From positions 32,395 to 96,394 of the forward strand of contig JAIEQI010000089.1 in the NCBI GenBank assembly GCA_019747875.1: a stretch of 64,000 bases of DNA, written 5' to 3'. Position 1 is the first letter of the stretch; each line of letters begins with the position of its first letter. Positions 29,213 through 38,804 of this stretch are shown here, one piece after another. The stretch comes from Candidatus Obscuribacterales bacterium (GTDB taxonomy: Bacteria; Cyanobacteriota; Vampirovibrionia; Obscuribacterales; Obscuribacteraceae). Below the pieces are notes generated by a model, which saw only the letters and a list, made by a program, of their open reading frames with translations, was not told the origin of the DNA and ran no database searches. The position numbers and the translations under genes are program-made.

Positions 29213-30427
29213 ATGCAGTGTAAACGACAGAGCGTCGGCATATATGCGATCGCTATCAGTCTGACTTTATCATGTTTCTTCGGGCTCCCCAAGTTGAATG
29301 CAAGAGATATAAACTTCGTCCCTGCAGCCTTAGCAAAAACTGGCAAGCCAAGCAGTGTAACTCCTGCAAGCCAAACAAAAAATGCCAGAAGAGAAGAGAA
29401 TGTAAAACCTGAAAAAGAGAGCCCTACAAAAATAAAAGTGGAGAATCAGGACGAGCTTTCACAGTGGACGAGTCCCAAGTCGAAAGACTTAGAAAAAGGT
29501 TCAAGCATATTACCCAAGAAACCTGGCACCACAGCCAATACCACAAAGGAAGAGGAGTATGTAAAACTTCTTTCCATGGATCACAGCCCTACGGATCTCA
29601 AAGCCCTTGGGGAAAGCATTGTGAAAATTCGGAAGCAAGTTACTGATCATCCCCAAGATCCATTTTTGCGATTTAAATTAGGCACGCACTTGTATCTTGT
29701 CGGAGATCTGGAAGGTGCAGCCGGTGAATTGAGCAATTCAATAAACATCAACCCATCCTCGGCCAGTGCCAGAGCTCAACTTGGTAAAGTGCTTGAGCTT
29801 GGTGGCAAACATATGGATGCTCTACAGCAATTCAGGCGTGCTGTGGAAATTTCGCCCAATTCACCCGAGGTGCATTTTTTATTTGGCGAATCACTCATGC
29901 ATGGCGGCAATGTTCAAGAAGCAGTCAATGAATATAGGCGATCTATAGCCCTTCAACCAAGTGCTGATGCATTAGCCGGTCTCTCAGAGGGACTATTTGC
30001 CAGCGGAGACATACATGGTGCGCTAGAAGCCTCTCGGCATGCAGTATCACTAGATTCCACACTAGCCCGAGCGCAAGTAGCCCTAACAAATGCTTTGCTT
30101 AAGTCAGGCGACAAAATTTCCGCGCTGAGAACAGCAAGGCAGTCAATGCTTTTGAGTCCCAATTCCCCAGATAGCCATTTAGCTCTTGGCAGATGCCTTT
30201 TTGCAACCGGTGATCAAAGCACTGCAGTGGAAGAATTTAAGCAAGCCGTAGCACTTGATCCACTTAACCCGAGTGCCCGAAACGATCTCGGCTATGCACT
30301 CTATGGACGCGGCGAAATAGTGCCGGCAGTAACCGAATTCAGGTTGGCGCTGAGACTGAACCCTCGCTTTGTCGAGGCCAGAAATAATCTGGAAGTGGCG
30401 ATTCATAGACTCTATAGCGGGAAATGA
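29213..30427 (+). CDS. Secreted TPR-repeat protein
   Basis: This 404-residue protein has a signal peptide or anchor (IYAIAISLTLSCFFGLP), a Lys/Thr/Pro-rich linker to ~115, and then about eight TPR units (~135-395). It precedes the secretin gene on the same strand by 229 bp. Outer-membrane secretins often need TPR pilotins (PilF/PilW-like) for assembly, so a pilotin role is plausible by context. A Cys at ~24 of the signal could act as a lipoprotein site but the lipobox is poor. Confidence 0.78.
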   Translation: MQCKRQSVGIYAIAISLTLSCFFGLPKLNARDINFVPAALAKTGKPSSVTPASQTKNARREENVKPEKESPTKIKVENQDELSQWTSPKSKDLEKGSSILPKKPGTTANTTKEEEYVKLLSMDHSPTDLKALGESIVKIRKQVTDHPQDPFLRFKLGTHLYLVGDLEGAAGELSNSININPSSASARAQLGKVLELGGKHMDALQQFRRAVEISPNSPEVHFLFGESLMHGGNVQEAVNEYRRSIALQPSADALAGLSEGLFASGDIHGALEASRHAVSLDSTLARAQVALTNALLKSGDKISALRTARQSMLLSPNSPDSHLALGRCLFATGDQSTAVEEFKQAVALDPLNPSARNDLGYALYGRGEIVPAVTEFRLALRLNPRFVEARNNLEVAIHRLYSGK

Positions 30428-30446
30428 CAACTGACACCATAGACGG

Positions 30447-30514
30447 TGCGAATATCCGGCGTCGCATAAATAGACATATTTGCAACCTTAGTAACTATGC
30501 GAATCCGCGTCGCA
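30447..30514. repeat. Two short TGCGA-TCGCA palindromes before the secretin promoter
   Basis: TGCGA ... TCGCA occurs at 30447-30466 (10-base interior) and again at 30498-30514 (7-base interior). Both interiors start ATxxCCG-like (AATATCCGGCG, AATCCGCG). They stand ~30-80 bp upstream of the -35 of the secretin promoter and could be paired operator sites. Confidence 0.4.
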
Positions 30515-30541
30515 GAAAGAAAAAGAAACAAATCATCCTGA

Positions 30542-30569
30542 TTGCAATTTAGGCTGAAGCGTGTACAAT
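30542..30569 (+). promoter_or_regulatory. Probable secretin promoter
   Basis: TTGCAA 30542-30547 and TACAAT 30564-30569 are 16 bp apart. The start codon is ~85 bases downstream. Confidence 0.5.
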
Positions 30570-30656
30570 AAAGCGGTCTTATAGTGTTTACGATTTACCA
30601 TTCAACGAGCTTCTTAGCATCATCAAATTGGCAGCTAAATGAAGAAAGGACAAGCG

Positions 30657-32900
30657 ATGAAACGCCTAGCGCAAGGCGCACGTGCTACTAAATTGGTCAC
30701 CACTTTACTAGCAGCGTCCCTCTTTATATCCCCCATGGCATGGGCACAAGATCAGTCAGCTTCAAATGCAACTGATGGTGCTGGTCAAGAGCAGAGTTCC
30801 TCTGGAAAGGGCTCTCTCAATTTCACACCAGAAGCAGCACCGACGGCAGAAGATACGACAAAGATCGCAGATGCATCCACATCAGAGACTGAGTCCACGC
30901 CCGCCACAGAGGACGGTACTGCCGTAGCTCAAAGCACAGGCGGATCGACTGTCAAGCGGCTGGATCCTGCTTATAAGCAGTTGCCGACCACAATGGGTCA
31001 AGTTGACGTAAGGCGTAATTTCAAGCTGTTTGCGAAAGAAGAACTAATTCACAATTTGAGCTTTCGTGACACTCCAATCAAGGAAGTTATTGCTGAGCTT
31101 GCAAAGCGTGGAAATCTAAACATCCTTCTTGATAACTCTGTTTTCGGTAAGGTCACTGGTGACTTACACGATGTGACACTGAACGAAGCAATGGACAGCA
31201 TTCTTGCAGCAACAGGCTTGCAGTACCGCGTTCTTGACAACAACACGGTGATAGTAGGATCTCCTAACGCACTTGGTGCACGCGGGCTCAATAGAACGAA
31301 AGCAAAAGTATTCAAACTGAGCTACATACCGCCATTCGATGTGGCAAACATATTAAGTGTTTCGGTGTTCAACAGAGGATTCATTCCAGATTTCACTACC
31401 GCATTTAAGTCAAAAACTCAAACTGCAAGTGCTGAGAATCCGAAGAGCCAAGAAGAAACCAGAGAAGATAGCAAACAAGCGGGAATCGGCGAGGGCGGTG
31501 CTCAAAAAAACATTGAGAAACGCACCAGCTCTACAAACACAGTCGAATCAAAATCCGATGAAGATGCTGGCTCTGACTATTCGTTCAGCACACGTATAGA
31601 TCAACAGCGAACATTGAAAGGTTCTACTCGTGTACAAACACAAGAAGGAACCGGTTTCAATAACGCCGCTCAAGATCCAGGAACTCAACAAGTTCGCGCA
31701 TACCAAGAAGTTAACGTCGACTACACAGTCGACCAAAACGGTGGTGGTGCAATCGTCATTCCTGATAATAAAAACAGGCAAGTTATCGTCGTGGGAACCC
31801 CGGACGATATTGCCACCGCGGAAGAATGTATTCGTTTAATAGACAAGCGACCAAGACAAGTTCACGTTCAGGTCTCCCTTGTTGAACTTACAAATGAAGG
31901 GCTGCGTCAGCTCGGAGCGTCCTTGAACGCACAATCGCAAGGAGCTTCCGGTAACGTTCTTGGTGGCTCAGGCGCTCCGTTGGTGAACCTCCTACCAGGC
32001 TTGGGTTCATCGGGCTCGCAACAAGTCCTGACGTCGTCAAGTACAGTTAACACCAATAATAACGTACAAATTCTGCCACCAGGACCTAACCCACTTTTAG
32101 GTACGTTTACTTCTAATAGAACGACTACTACGAGTACACCGACTACAGCTGGAGCACCGGGAACCGGTTATAACGGCATCATTGGTGGATTCTTTCCTCA
32201 GGCAGTACTACCCACCATCGCCGGTGTCACTGCAGCGGCGGCATCAAACAGCAATTTCAATTTCCTGGCCTTGTCGAAAGCCGCAGGCGGTAGACCGAAC
32301 ATCGCTACCTTGCCTAGCGCTTTGAACTTCAACGTTCAATTGCTACTGCAACAGAATAAAGCAAGAATCCTGGCCAACCCAAGCGTCGTCGTTAGTGATA
32401 ACACAGAAGCCTTGGTCACATTAGCAACTGAAGTTATCCACAAAGTTACATCTACCGTAAGCTTGGGCGTAACCAACGTAAACGTTGAATTGACCAAAGC
32501 AGGTATCTTCCTCGATGTACTTCCAAAAGTCTCGGAAGATGGATTTATCTACATGCGAATCAGACCGCAAGTATCAGCCCCGACCGGTCCACCCCAAACA
32601 TTCGCCAACCAACAAGTTATCGTGACTCTCTTGAACATTCGCGAAATCATCGCGCAGGAAGTGAGAGTAAAGGATGGTCAAACGCTCTGCTTGGGTGGTT
32701 TGTTCAGCGAACAAGAAGCAGCTCAAATCTCCAAGGTTCCGTACCTCGCAGAAACGCCGCTGTTCGGTGCACTTTTCAGAAATACTCTGAAAGGTCGTTC
32801 CAGAAGAGAACTGATGCTGATGATCACACCGAAGGTTGTTGAAGAGCAGCCGGCAGTGCCACCAATCGCGGAGAACCCGCCATCGACAAGCCCGATATAA
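30657..32900 (+). CDS. pilQ: Type IV pilus/type II secretion secretin
   Basis: This 747-residue outer-membrane pore protein has a signal peptide (LVTTLLAASLFISPMAWA) and an acidic Ser/Thr linker. An STN/N0-like domain follows (NLSFRDTPIKEVIAELAKRG, ~125-200). Secretin_N repeats (AKVFKLSYIPPFDVANIL; QVIVVGTPDDIATAEECI) are next, with a long Ser/Gly/Asn insert between. The secretin core has the KARILANPSVVV and GIFLDVLPKV strands and ends at GRSRRELMLMITPKVV. The ATG at 30657 has AAAGGA 7 bases upstream and is preferred to one at 30639. Whether it is PilQ or GspD cannot be settled without the motor genes; a TPR protein upstream could be its pilotin. A strong terminator follows. Confidence 0.9.
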   Translation: MKRLAQGARATKLVTTLLAASLFISPMAWAQDQSASNATDGAGQEQSSSGKGSLNFTPEAAPTAEDTTKIADASTSETESTPATEDGTAVAQSTGGSTVKRLDPAYKQLPTTMGQVDVRRNFKLFAKEELIHNLSFRDTPIKEVIAELAKRGNLNILLDNSVFGKVTGDLHDVTLNEAMDSILAATGLQYRVLDNNTVIVGSPNALGARGLNRTKAKVFKLSYIPPFDVANILSVSVFNRGFIPDFTTAFKSKTQTASAENPKSQEETREDSKQAGIGEGGAQKNIEKRTSSTNTVESKSDEDAGSDYSFSTRIDQQRTLKGSTRVQTQEGTGFNNAAQDPGTQQVRAYQEVNVDYTVDQNGGGAIVIPDNKNRQVIVVGTPDDIATAEECIRLIDKRPRQVHVQVSLVELTNEGLRQLGASLNAQSQGASGNVLGGSGAPLVNLLPGLGSSGSQQVLTSSSTVNTNNNVQILPPGPNPLLGTFTSNRTTTTSTPTTAGAPGTGYNGIIGGFFPQAVLPTIAGVTAAAASNSNFNFLALSKAAGGRPNIATLPSALNFNVQLLLQQNKARILANPSVVVSDNTEALVTLATEVIHKVTSTVSLGVTNVNVELTKAGIFLDVLPKVSEDGFIYMRIRPQVSAPTGPPQTFANQQVIVTLLNIREIIAQEVRVKDGQTLCLGGLFSEQEAAQISKVPYLAETPLFGALFRNTLKGRSRRELMLMITPKVVEEQPAVPPIAENPPSTSPI

Positions 32901-32914
32901 GCATATGAAATTCT

Positions 32915-32946
32915 AAAGGGGGGGCGAGCAATCGCCCCCCCTTTTT
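32915..32946 (+). terminator. Strong intrinsic terminator of the secretin gene
   Basis: Seven G pair with seven C plus CGA/TCG, closed by a GCAA tetraloop (32915-32941). It is flanked by AAA and TTTTT, so it can work on both strands. Confidence 0.95.
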
Positions 32947-33385
32947 CTTACTCCTCAGCAATCAACGGTCACCGAATCTGGTGCGTCCTATATAACTGAT
33001 TTCTTCATTTCCATTAGTTGGGGACGCGTATATCCTCGTTAGCTCTAGCTTCAATTTCCGCAGATCCGAATGACTCGTTGGTGCCAGCCTCAGTCTTCCG
33101 ACCCAGGCTTAGTTTCTTCGGACTTACTCAAAGAATCGCCGGTTTCAATTGGTGTGGAATCAGGTTTTTCCCCTTTCCGACTACATCCTTGAACTGGTTT
33201 AGCAAGCCGTGCGAATCAAAAGGAGACTCCGTCGAGGAGTCTTTCGCATCAACCCGATCCTGCGGATCGAGAGGTTTGTCCCTTACGGGTTCATCTCCAT
33301 CACCAGCCAATAGTAGTTAACCTTCATGCCCTGGATACCTTATACCCATTGGACCTGGAAAGTTAGTGAACGAATGACGGCTCTA
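32947..33385. other. 439-bp intergenic region, no convincing gene
   Basis: This region lies between the converging secretin and glmS genes. The plus-strand ORF 33018-33320 has no homology signal, and a minus-strand 60-residue ORF needs a TTG start. Hairpins at 33224-33269 suggest it is the glmS transcript end. Nothing else was recognised. Confidence 0.5.
33224..33269 (-). terminator. Two hairpins past glmS
   Basis: On the minus strand CGATCC/GGATCG (33255-33269, 3-base loop) is followed by AGACTCC/GGAGTCT (33224-33242, 5-base loop) and then CCTTTTG. It lies ~120 bases after the glmS stop and is a plausible end of the frr-glmS transcript. Confidence 0.5.
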
Positions 33386-35263
33386 TTATTCTACGGTGAC
33401 TGATTTTGCCAGGTTGCGTGGTTGATCCACGTCCTTGCCCAGATAGTCAGCGATGAAATAGGACATTAATTGCAGTGGAACAACACTGATCAGCGGACTG
33501 AAGAATTCGCTGATTGGTGGAATCCAGAAGACCGTCTCGAATGTCTTTTCGGCAAGCTCGTCACCCTCAACCGCCACTCCAATCATCTGGGCTCGGCGAG
33601 CCTTAACTTCTTGCGCGTTTGAGATGGTCTTTTCATAAACGCTTCCAGGAATCAGTAAGGTCACAACTGGTACTTTGGAATCAAGCACAGCGATTGGTCC
33701 GTGCTTCAATTCGCCAGCGGCGTATCCAGATGCATGGATGTAGCTAAGTTCCTTGAGTTTGAGAGCTCCTTCCAGCGCAACCGGGAAGTGCACTCCGCGT
33801 CCCATAAACATAACGTCCTGAGTCTCGGCGTAACGAACCGATTTCAATCGAATATCATCTTCGTGCGAAAGGATTCGCTCGATCAATGCAGGGGTGCGCA
33901 GCAGTTCGGCTTTGTACTCCATGAGTTTTTCAGCTGGCAAGATGCCCTTTCTTTCTGCCAGGTAGAGCGCCAGCAGATAGAAGCAAGCGACCTGCGCCGT
34001 GAATGTCTTCGTAGCAGCAACCGATACTTCAATACCGCATTCGGTGACAATCAGGTGTGGGCAAACGAGCGCTAAATGTGAGTCAGGCCTGTTTGTGATC
34101 CCCATAACGAGAGAGCCGAGTCCGGCCGCTTCGCCAATGGCAGCAAGCGTGTCTGCCGTTTCGCCCGATTGGCTTACTGCAATCGTCAATGTGCGATCAT
34201 CAACAAGCATTCGTCTGCTTCTTGCTTCCGAAGCTGTTTCCACATCAACGGAAATTCCACAAACTTCTTCGATCAGATATTTGCCTACCATGCCTGCGTG
34301 ATAGGCGGTGCCGCAAGCGACAACTTTGATCCTATCGATTCTGGCAATTTCAGCGTCCGTTAGGGTAACGCCGTAAGACAAACCAGCGCCGACTCCAGCT
34401 TCCTTTTTAGATGGTGAGAAGTCTACGGGATTGCGAGGATCGAGCAAATACTTACCGATTGTTTGTCGGAGTACCAAAGGTTGCTCGTGAATCTCCTTCA
34501 TCAGGAAATGCTTGTGTCCTTGCTTATCGGTGACGAATTGAACATTATCCATAGAAACTGGATTGCGTTTTACTTCCTCACCAGCAAAGGAGAAGAGTCG
34601 AGCACCCTTTTGAGTAATCTCTGCAATTTCACTTTGCTCAAGGCGCAAAACGCGATTTGTATGTTGGCAAACAGCGATACTGTCTGAAGCAAGGAAGCTT
34701 TCGTTTTCACCCAAGCCGACAGCCAATGAATAATGATGGTTGACGGCGTAGATTTTGTCGGGATGATTTTGACTGACAATGCCGAGCGCATAGGCTCCGC
34801 GCAATCTGCCGACAGCGCCGCGAATTGCAGTCAGTAGGTCAGGCGACTTTTTGAGCTCATCCTCAATAAGGTGAGATACGACTTCAGTGTCGGTTTCAGA
34901 GCAGAACTTGTGACCGCAAGCGGTGAGCTCAGCTCGTAGCTCCTGATAGTTTTCAATGATGCCGTTATGCACAATTGCCAAAGTAGAGGAGCAGTCAGTG
35001 TGGGGGTGAGCGTTCTCATCGTTGGGAACACCGTGGGTTGCCCAGCGGGTATGACCGATTCCGACGGTTGCCCTCGGATTTTCAGTGTCCAGCAATTTCT
35101 CCAGATTTGAGAGCTTGCCGGCCGCTTTCATGACCGCCAGTTGACCGTCTTGAATGACGGCAACACCAGCTGAGTCATAACCGCGATATTCGAGGCAGCG
35201 CAGCTCTGACAATAGAACTGGTGCTGCCAGTGCATGACCTAGGTATCCAACGATTCCACACAT
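33386..35263 (-). CDS. glmS: Glutamine-fructose-6-phosphate aminotransferase (isomerising)
   Basis: This 625-residue enzyme makes glucosamine-6-phosphate for peptidoglycan and LPS. The N-terminal glutaminase uses Cys2 (MCGIVGYLG), with HTRWATHG and HNGIIEN. Two SIS sugar-isomerase domains follow (VACGTAYHAG ... SQSGETADT, then MGRGVHFPVALEGALKLKE), and the C-terminus ends QPRNLAKSVTVE. It starts 4 bases after frr, so no glmS ribozyme leader is possible. It is last in the frr-glmS unit. Linking glmS to the rpsB-tsf-pyrH-frr cluster is unusual. Confidence 0.97.
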   Translation of the reverse strand: MCGIVGYLGHALAAPVLLSELRCLEYRGYDSAGVAVIQDGQLAVMKAAGKLSNLEKLLDTENPRATVGIGHTRWATHGVPNDENAHPHTDCSSTLAIVHNGIIENYQELRAELTACGHKFCSETDTEVVSHLIEDELKKSPDLLTAIRGAVGRLRGAYALGIVSQNHPDKIYAVNHHYSLAVGLGENESFLASDSIAVCQHTNRVLRLEQSEIAEITQKGARLFSFAGEEVKRNPVSMDNVQFVTDKQGHKHFLMKEIHEQPLVLRQTIGKYLLDPRNPVDFSPSKKEAGVGAGLSYGVTLTDAEIARIDRIKVVACGTAYHAGMVGKYLIEEVCGISVDVETASEARSRRMLVDDRTLTIAVSQSGETADTLAAIGEAAGLGSLVMGITNRPDSHLALVCPHLIVTECGIEVSVAATKTFTAQVACFYLLALYLAERKGILPAEKLMEYKAELLRTPALIERILSHEDDIRLKSVRYAETQDVMFMGRGVHFPVALEGALKLKELSYIHASGYAAGELKHGPIAVLDSKVPVVTLLIPGSVYEKTISNAQEVKARRAQMIGVAVEGDELAEKTFETVFWIPPISEFFSPLISVVPLQLMSYFIADYLGKDVDQPRNLAKSVTVE

Positions 35264-35267
35264 GTGA

Positions 35268-35828
35268 CTAAACCTCCATGACCTCAGCTTCTTTAGCGTC
35301 GGTCATTTTGTCGATCTCTTTTACGTATTTGTCGGTAAGCTTTTGCAAGGATTCCTCCTGGCGCTTCAGCTCATCTTCTGAAATTTCCTTGCCCTTCATC
35401 TTTTTCAGCTCATCGAGTGCGTCGCGGCGGATGTTGCGAACAGCCACGCGCGATTCTTCGGCATATTTGCGGACTACTTTCGTCAACTCTTTACGACGCT
35501 CTTCTGTCAACGAGGGGAGTACTATGCGGATGACGGAGCCATCGTTATTCGGTGTCAATCCCAAGCCAGAATTAACAATTGCTTTTTCAATTTCTTTGAG
35601 CGCTGTCTTATCGAATGGCTTAATTGTTAGGGTGCGGGCATCGCTTACGGTAATTTGAGCCATTTGGTTGAGCGGCGTGCTGCTGCCATAGTACTCAGCT
35701 TCGACTCTATCCAGGATGGCGGCGTTGGCTCTGCCGGTTCGAATGGTCGCAAACTCTTTTTGAGTGTTATCAATCGCCTTCTTCATCCGAGTTTCGGCCG
35801 ATGCGATTACTTCAGTACTGGTAGACAT
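35268..35828 (-). CDS. frr: Ribosome recycling factor
   Basis: RRF has 186 residues and splits post-termination ribosomes together with EF-G. The family core EFATIRTGRANAAILDRV near the N-terminus and NIRRDALDELKKMK toward the C-terminus are intact, and length is standard. pyrH ends 2 bases before its start, and glmS follows after 4 bases. pyrH-frr is a very widely conserved pair. Confidence 0.97.
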   Translation of the reverse strand: MSTSTEVIASAETRMKKAIDNTQKEFATIRTGRANAAILDRVEAEYYGSSTPLNQMAQITVSDARTLTIKPFDKTALKEIEKAIVNSGLGLTPNNDGSVIRIVLPSLTEERRKELTKVVRKYAEESRVAVRNIRRDALDELKKMKGKEISEDELKRQEESLQKLTDKYVKEIDKMTDAKEAEVMEV

Positions 35829-35830
35829 CT

Positions 35831-36577
35831 TTACCCCCCAACTACGCTTGGTGTTTGTCCGACTATGCTTCCTACTTTGTCACCCTTAATGATTCGCTCG
35901 ATGCTTCCTGATTGAGCAAAATCAAAAACTACGATTGGAATATTGTTGTTCTCACAAAGAGACACACCGGCTGTGTCCATGACGTTCAAATCCAGCTTGA
36001 TCAGCTCGTTGAAGCTCAAATAATCAAGTTTTTTGGCTGCCTTATTGGTTCGAGGGTCATCACTGTAGATGCCGTCGACTTTGTTTTTTGCCATCAAAAG
36101 AACATCAGCTTTCATTTCAGCAGCTCGCAAAGCTGCGGCCGTGTCAGTGGTGACGTGCGGATTGCCCGTACCACCACCAAAAATTACGACCCGCCCTTTT
36201 TGTAAGTGGCGGATCGCTCGCAATCTTATAAATGGCTCGGCTATTTCCGGCATGGCGATCGCCGTCTGAACACGCGTCTCAATACCTTTGTGGTTAAGCA
36301 CTTCTTGCAGAATCAATGCATTCATGATCGTGGCCAACATGCCGACATAATCAGCTGCAGCTTTATCCATGCCCCATTTCGAGCCCTGGACACCGCGGAA
36401 GATATTTCCACCGCCAACAACAACAGCGATCTGAACGCCCAAGCTATATGCTTGGCGTATCTCATCGGCAATTCCACCTATCACATCGGGATCGATTCCA
36501 AAGCTCTGAGAGCCCATAAGAGCCTCTCCACTCAGCTTCAGCAGGATTCGCCGGTACTTACAATTTTCGCTAGGCAT
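35831..36577 (-). CDS. pyrH: UMP kinase
   Basis: This 248-residue hexameric UMP kinase of the amino-acid-kinase fold makes UDP. It has LLKLSGEALMG near the N-terminus, VVVGGGNIFRG, FGGGTGNPHVTTDTAAALRAAE and YSDDPRTNK. The tsf gene is 236 bp upstream with a terminator between, so pyrH-frr-glmS likely has its own promoter. No clear -35/-10 pair was found in the gap; a lone TTGACA is present on the minus strand at 36736-36731. Confidence 0.96.
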   Translation of the reverse strand: MPSENCKYRRILLKLSGEALMGSQSFGIDPDVIGGIADEIRQAYSLGVQIAVVVGGGNIFRGVQGSKWGMDKAAADYVGMLATIMNALILQEVLNHKGIETRVQTAIAMPEIAEPFIRLRAIRHLQKGRVVIFGGGTGNPHVTTDTAAALRAAEMKADVLLMAKNKVDGIYSDDPRTNKAAKKLDYLSFNELIKLDLNVMDTAGVSLCENNNIPIVVFDFAQSGSIERIIKGDKVGSIVGQTPSVVGG

Positions 36578-36746
36578 GTTCGAAACTTCTGATCTAATAC
36601 AACCAGATTGAATGATACCGCTTCATCGCATCGAGTACATTTACATCTTCTCGTGAAACTGAACTCGTAACATGCTTGCAATGAGTAGGTTTTAAGAGAA
36701 ATTGCCGGAGAACAGCGATTGCAAAATCTTTGTCAAGAGTTCGTAA

Positions 36747-36776
36747 GAAAAAGCTCCACCTTCCTGAGATGGAGCT
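36747..36776 (-). terminator. Intrinsic terminator of tsf
   Basis: On the minus strand AGCTCCA (36776-36770) pairs with TGGAGCT (36758-36752) and is followed by TTTTTC. It is ~40 bases after the tsf stop. Confidence 0.85.
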
Positions 36777-36813
36777 CATTTCTGTAATTTGCTTGCTGCG
36801 ACGATGCAGACGA

Positions 36814-37710
36814 CTAGTTGTTTTCAGCCTTGTCTGCGCCTTCTCCAAGGATGAAGAGCGCGAAACTCTTAGGCTTCAATTCGGCGCCCTTGTCGGACAA
36901 TTTGAGGACCTGGGCAATCTTTTGGCTCGGATCCTTGACGAAATCTTGTTCCATCAGACAACGTTCGGCGAAGATTTTGTCTACGCGACCAGTGACAATT
37001 TTTTCGCGAATGTCAGCCGGTTTCTTAGCAAGATCTTCTTTACCTGACTCAATACGACGCTCTTCTTCAATCACTTCGGACGGAATTTCGTTACGGTCGA
37101 TATATTGAGGCTTAGCAGAAACGATATGCATGGCTACGTCACGAGCAACCGGTGAAAGTTCTGCCGGAGGCAGATCTTTGTTGCTTTCGAGCGCGACCAG
37201 AGCGCCCATTTTGCCACCGAGAGCGTGGACATAGAGTCCAATCAAACCAGTGCCGGCAAGCTCAATGTAAGCAACGCGGCGGAGAACCATGTTTTCGCCA
37301 ATTGTGGCAATTTTGTCTGACAGAATGTCGGAAACTGTTTTGCCGTTATGGGTCAGCTTGAGCAGATCTTCAGCAGTCTGAGACTTGTTCTTGAGTGCGA
37401 TGTCGGCAAGTTCAGCGGTGAAGGCTTGGAACTGCTCGTTGCGAGCGACAAAGTCGGTTTCGCAGTTGACTTCAACGAGCACGGCACGTTTTCCGTCGTC
37501 GGACACTTTGCCGACAACGAGACCTTCCGATGCTGCACGTGAAGACTTTTTAGCGGCAGCAGCAAGCCCCTTTTGGCGAAGCCATTCGACGGCTTTCTCC
37601 ATATCGCCATTGGCTTCTTTCAATGCGTTCTTGCATTCCATCATGCCGGCGCCAGTTTGTTCGCGCAACTGCTTAACTTGGGAAGCAGAAATCTCCGTCG
37701 TCATTACCAT
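36814..37710 (-). CDS. tsf: Translation elongation factor Ts
   Basis: EF-Ts has 298 residues and is the nucleotide-exchange factor for EF-Tu. The N-terminal UBA module has VKQLREQTGAGMMECKNAL, with the family motif DFVARNEQF after it and the C-terminal dimerisation region. GGAGAG lies just before the ATG at 37710; a second ATG follows two codons later. It lies 91 bp after rpsB in the classic rpsB-tsf operon. Confidence 0.97.
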   Translation of the reverse strand: MVMTTEISASQVKQLREQTGAGMMECKNALKEANGDMEKAVEWLRQKGLAAAAKKSSRAASEGLVVGKVSDDGKRAVLVEVNCETDFVARNEQFQAFTAELADIALKNKSQTAEDLLKLTHNGKTVSDILSDKIATIGENMVLRRVAYIELAGTGLIGLYVHALGGKMGALVALESNKDLPPAELSPVARDVAMHIVSAKPQYIDRNEIPSEVIEEERRIESGKEDLAKKPADIREKIVTGRVDKIFAERCLMEQDFVKDPSQKIAQVLKLSDKGAELKPKSFALFILGEGADKAENN

Positions 37711-37801
37711 GTCTCTCCTCTAACTCCTGTTATTGGCCTGTGCTGAGACAGGCCTGGTTTCCAACCGGGTTCTTAAAACCTATCCTTTGACAGCAATTGA
37801 A

Positions 37802-38614
37802 CTATTCAGCGCTGGCTTCTGTTGAGTCAGATTCTTCGCTTTCCTGACGACCGCCACCTGCGGCTACGCCGGCAACAGCTTTCTCTGAAGACTTCCACTC
37901 ATCATTATTGTCACGCGGTGTGACATGAACCTGTCCTTGCTTGCCGTCAATAATTGAATCAGCCAGCTTCCCACAGATCAGCTTGATTGAACGAATTGAG
38001 TCGTCGTTGCCTGGAATAACATACTCAATTCCATCGGGATCGCAATTGGTATCGATGATACCGACTACGGTGATACCGATTTTCTTGGCTTCGGCAACAG
38101 CATTCAGTTCGCGCTTTTGGTCAATTACGAAAAGAACGTCAGGACGACCCTTCATGGTCTTAATACCGCCAAGCGATTTTTCCAACTTGGTGAGCTCGCG
38201 ATTGAGCACGGCTTGTTCTTTCTTTGGTCTGCGGAAGAACTCGCCTGAATTCTGCATTTCTTCCAGCTCTTTCAAACGATTGATGCGCAATCTGATCGTC
38301 TCGAAGTTTGTGAGCATGCCACCAAGCCAACGTCGATTGACATAATGCACTTCGCAGCGGCGTGCTTCTTCTTCGACGATTTCGGCTGCTTGCTTTTTGG
38401 TGCCTACGAAGACTATGTTTTTTCTTTCAGAGGCGGCCTTTCTGATGTACTCACAGGCTTGGTCTAGCTTACGGGATGTCTGCTCCAAATCTATGATGTA
38501 GATGCCGTTACGCTCTCCATAGATAAAGGGACGCATTTTCGGGTTCCAACGGCGTGTCTGGTGCCCAAAATGTACTCCGGCCTCCAACAATTGTCTCATC
38601 GATGCTACTGGCAA
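37802..38614 (-). CDS. rpsB: 30S ribosomal protein S2
   Basis: S2 has 270 residues and includes LEAGVHFGHQTRRWNPKM, NRRWLGGMLTNFETI and the VIPGNDDSIRSI signature. A C-terminal tail of ~40 residues rich in Glu, Ser and Gly extends past the usual end. It is first gene of rpsB-tsf. The 5' leader contains hairpins that may serve S2 autoregulation. Confidence 0.97.
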   Translation of the reverse strand: MPVASMRQLLEAGVHFGHQTRRWNPKMRPFIYGERNGIYIIDLEQTSRKLDQACEYIRKAASERKNIVFVGTKKQAAEIVEEEARRCEVHYVNRRWLGGMLTNFETIRLRINRLKELEEMQNSGEFFRRPKKEQAVLNRELTKLEKSLGGIKTMKGRPDVLFVIDQKRELNAVAEAKKIGITVVGIIDTNCDPDGIEYVIPGNDDSIRSIKLICGKLADSIIDGKQGQVHVTPRDNNDEWKSSEKAVAGVAAGGGRQESEESDSTEASAE

Positions 38615-38770
38615 GGCTCTTTTTCTATCCTCCGAATATCGCTTTGATCACTTTGTCCGCACAGAGAGCTCGTTGAGAAACGGGCTTGAGAAGACGCTTT
38701 CGGCGCTCTCGGCCCGAAACCCAGCGCGATTGGGTTCAAAACCCATATCTGTCTGGGGGACAGGAGGAAC
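38615..38770 (-). promoter_or_regulatory. rpsB mRNA leader with hairpins
   Basis: On the minus strand the leader holds CTGTC/GACAG (38763-38749, loop CCCCA), then TGGGTT/AACCCA and a GGGTTTCGGGCC region. rpsB leaders in many bacteria bind S2 for feedback. The structure is visible here but does not let me say which leader class it is. Confidence 0.4.
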
Positions 38771-38779
38771 ATTCTAACA
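38771..38779 (-). promoter_or_regulatory. Extended -10 promoter of rpsB
   Basis: The minus strand reads TGTTAGAAT, a TG-n-TAGAAT box. The surrounding 11-mer GTGTTAGAATG is identical to that before the amidase gene. No strong -35 is visible. Confidence 0.45.
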
Positions 38780-38804
38780 CAAGAAGCAGAGCGGACGCGA
38801 TTTC

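Noticed and set aside
33018..33320. 100-residue plus-strand ORF and a 60-residue minus-strand TTG ORF
   Set aside because: No ribosome site, no recognisable composition, and terminator hairpins lie inside.
35200..35300. glmS ribozyme
   Set aside because: frr ends only 4 bases before glmS, leaving no leader.
38727..38745. T-arm-like TGGGTTCAAAACCCA on the plus strand
   Set aside because: No matching acceptor or other arms; it is the rpsB leader hairpin read on the other strand.
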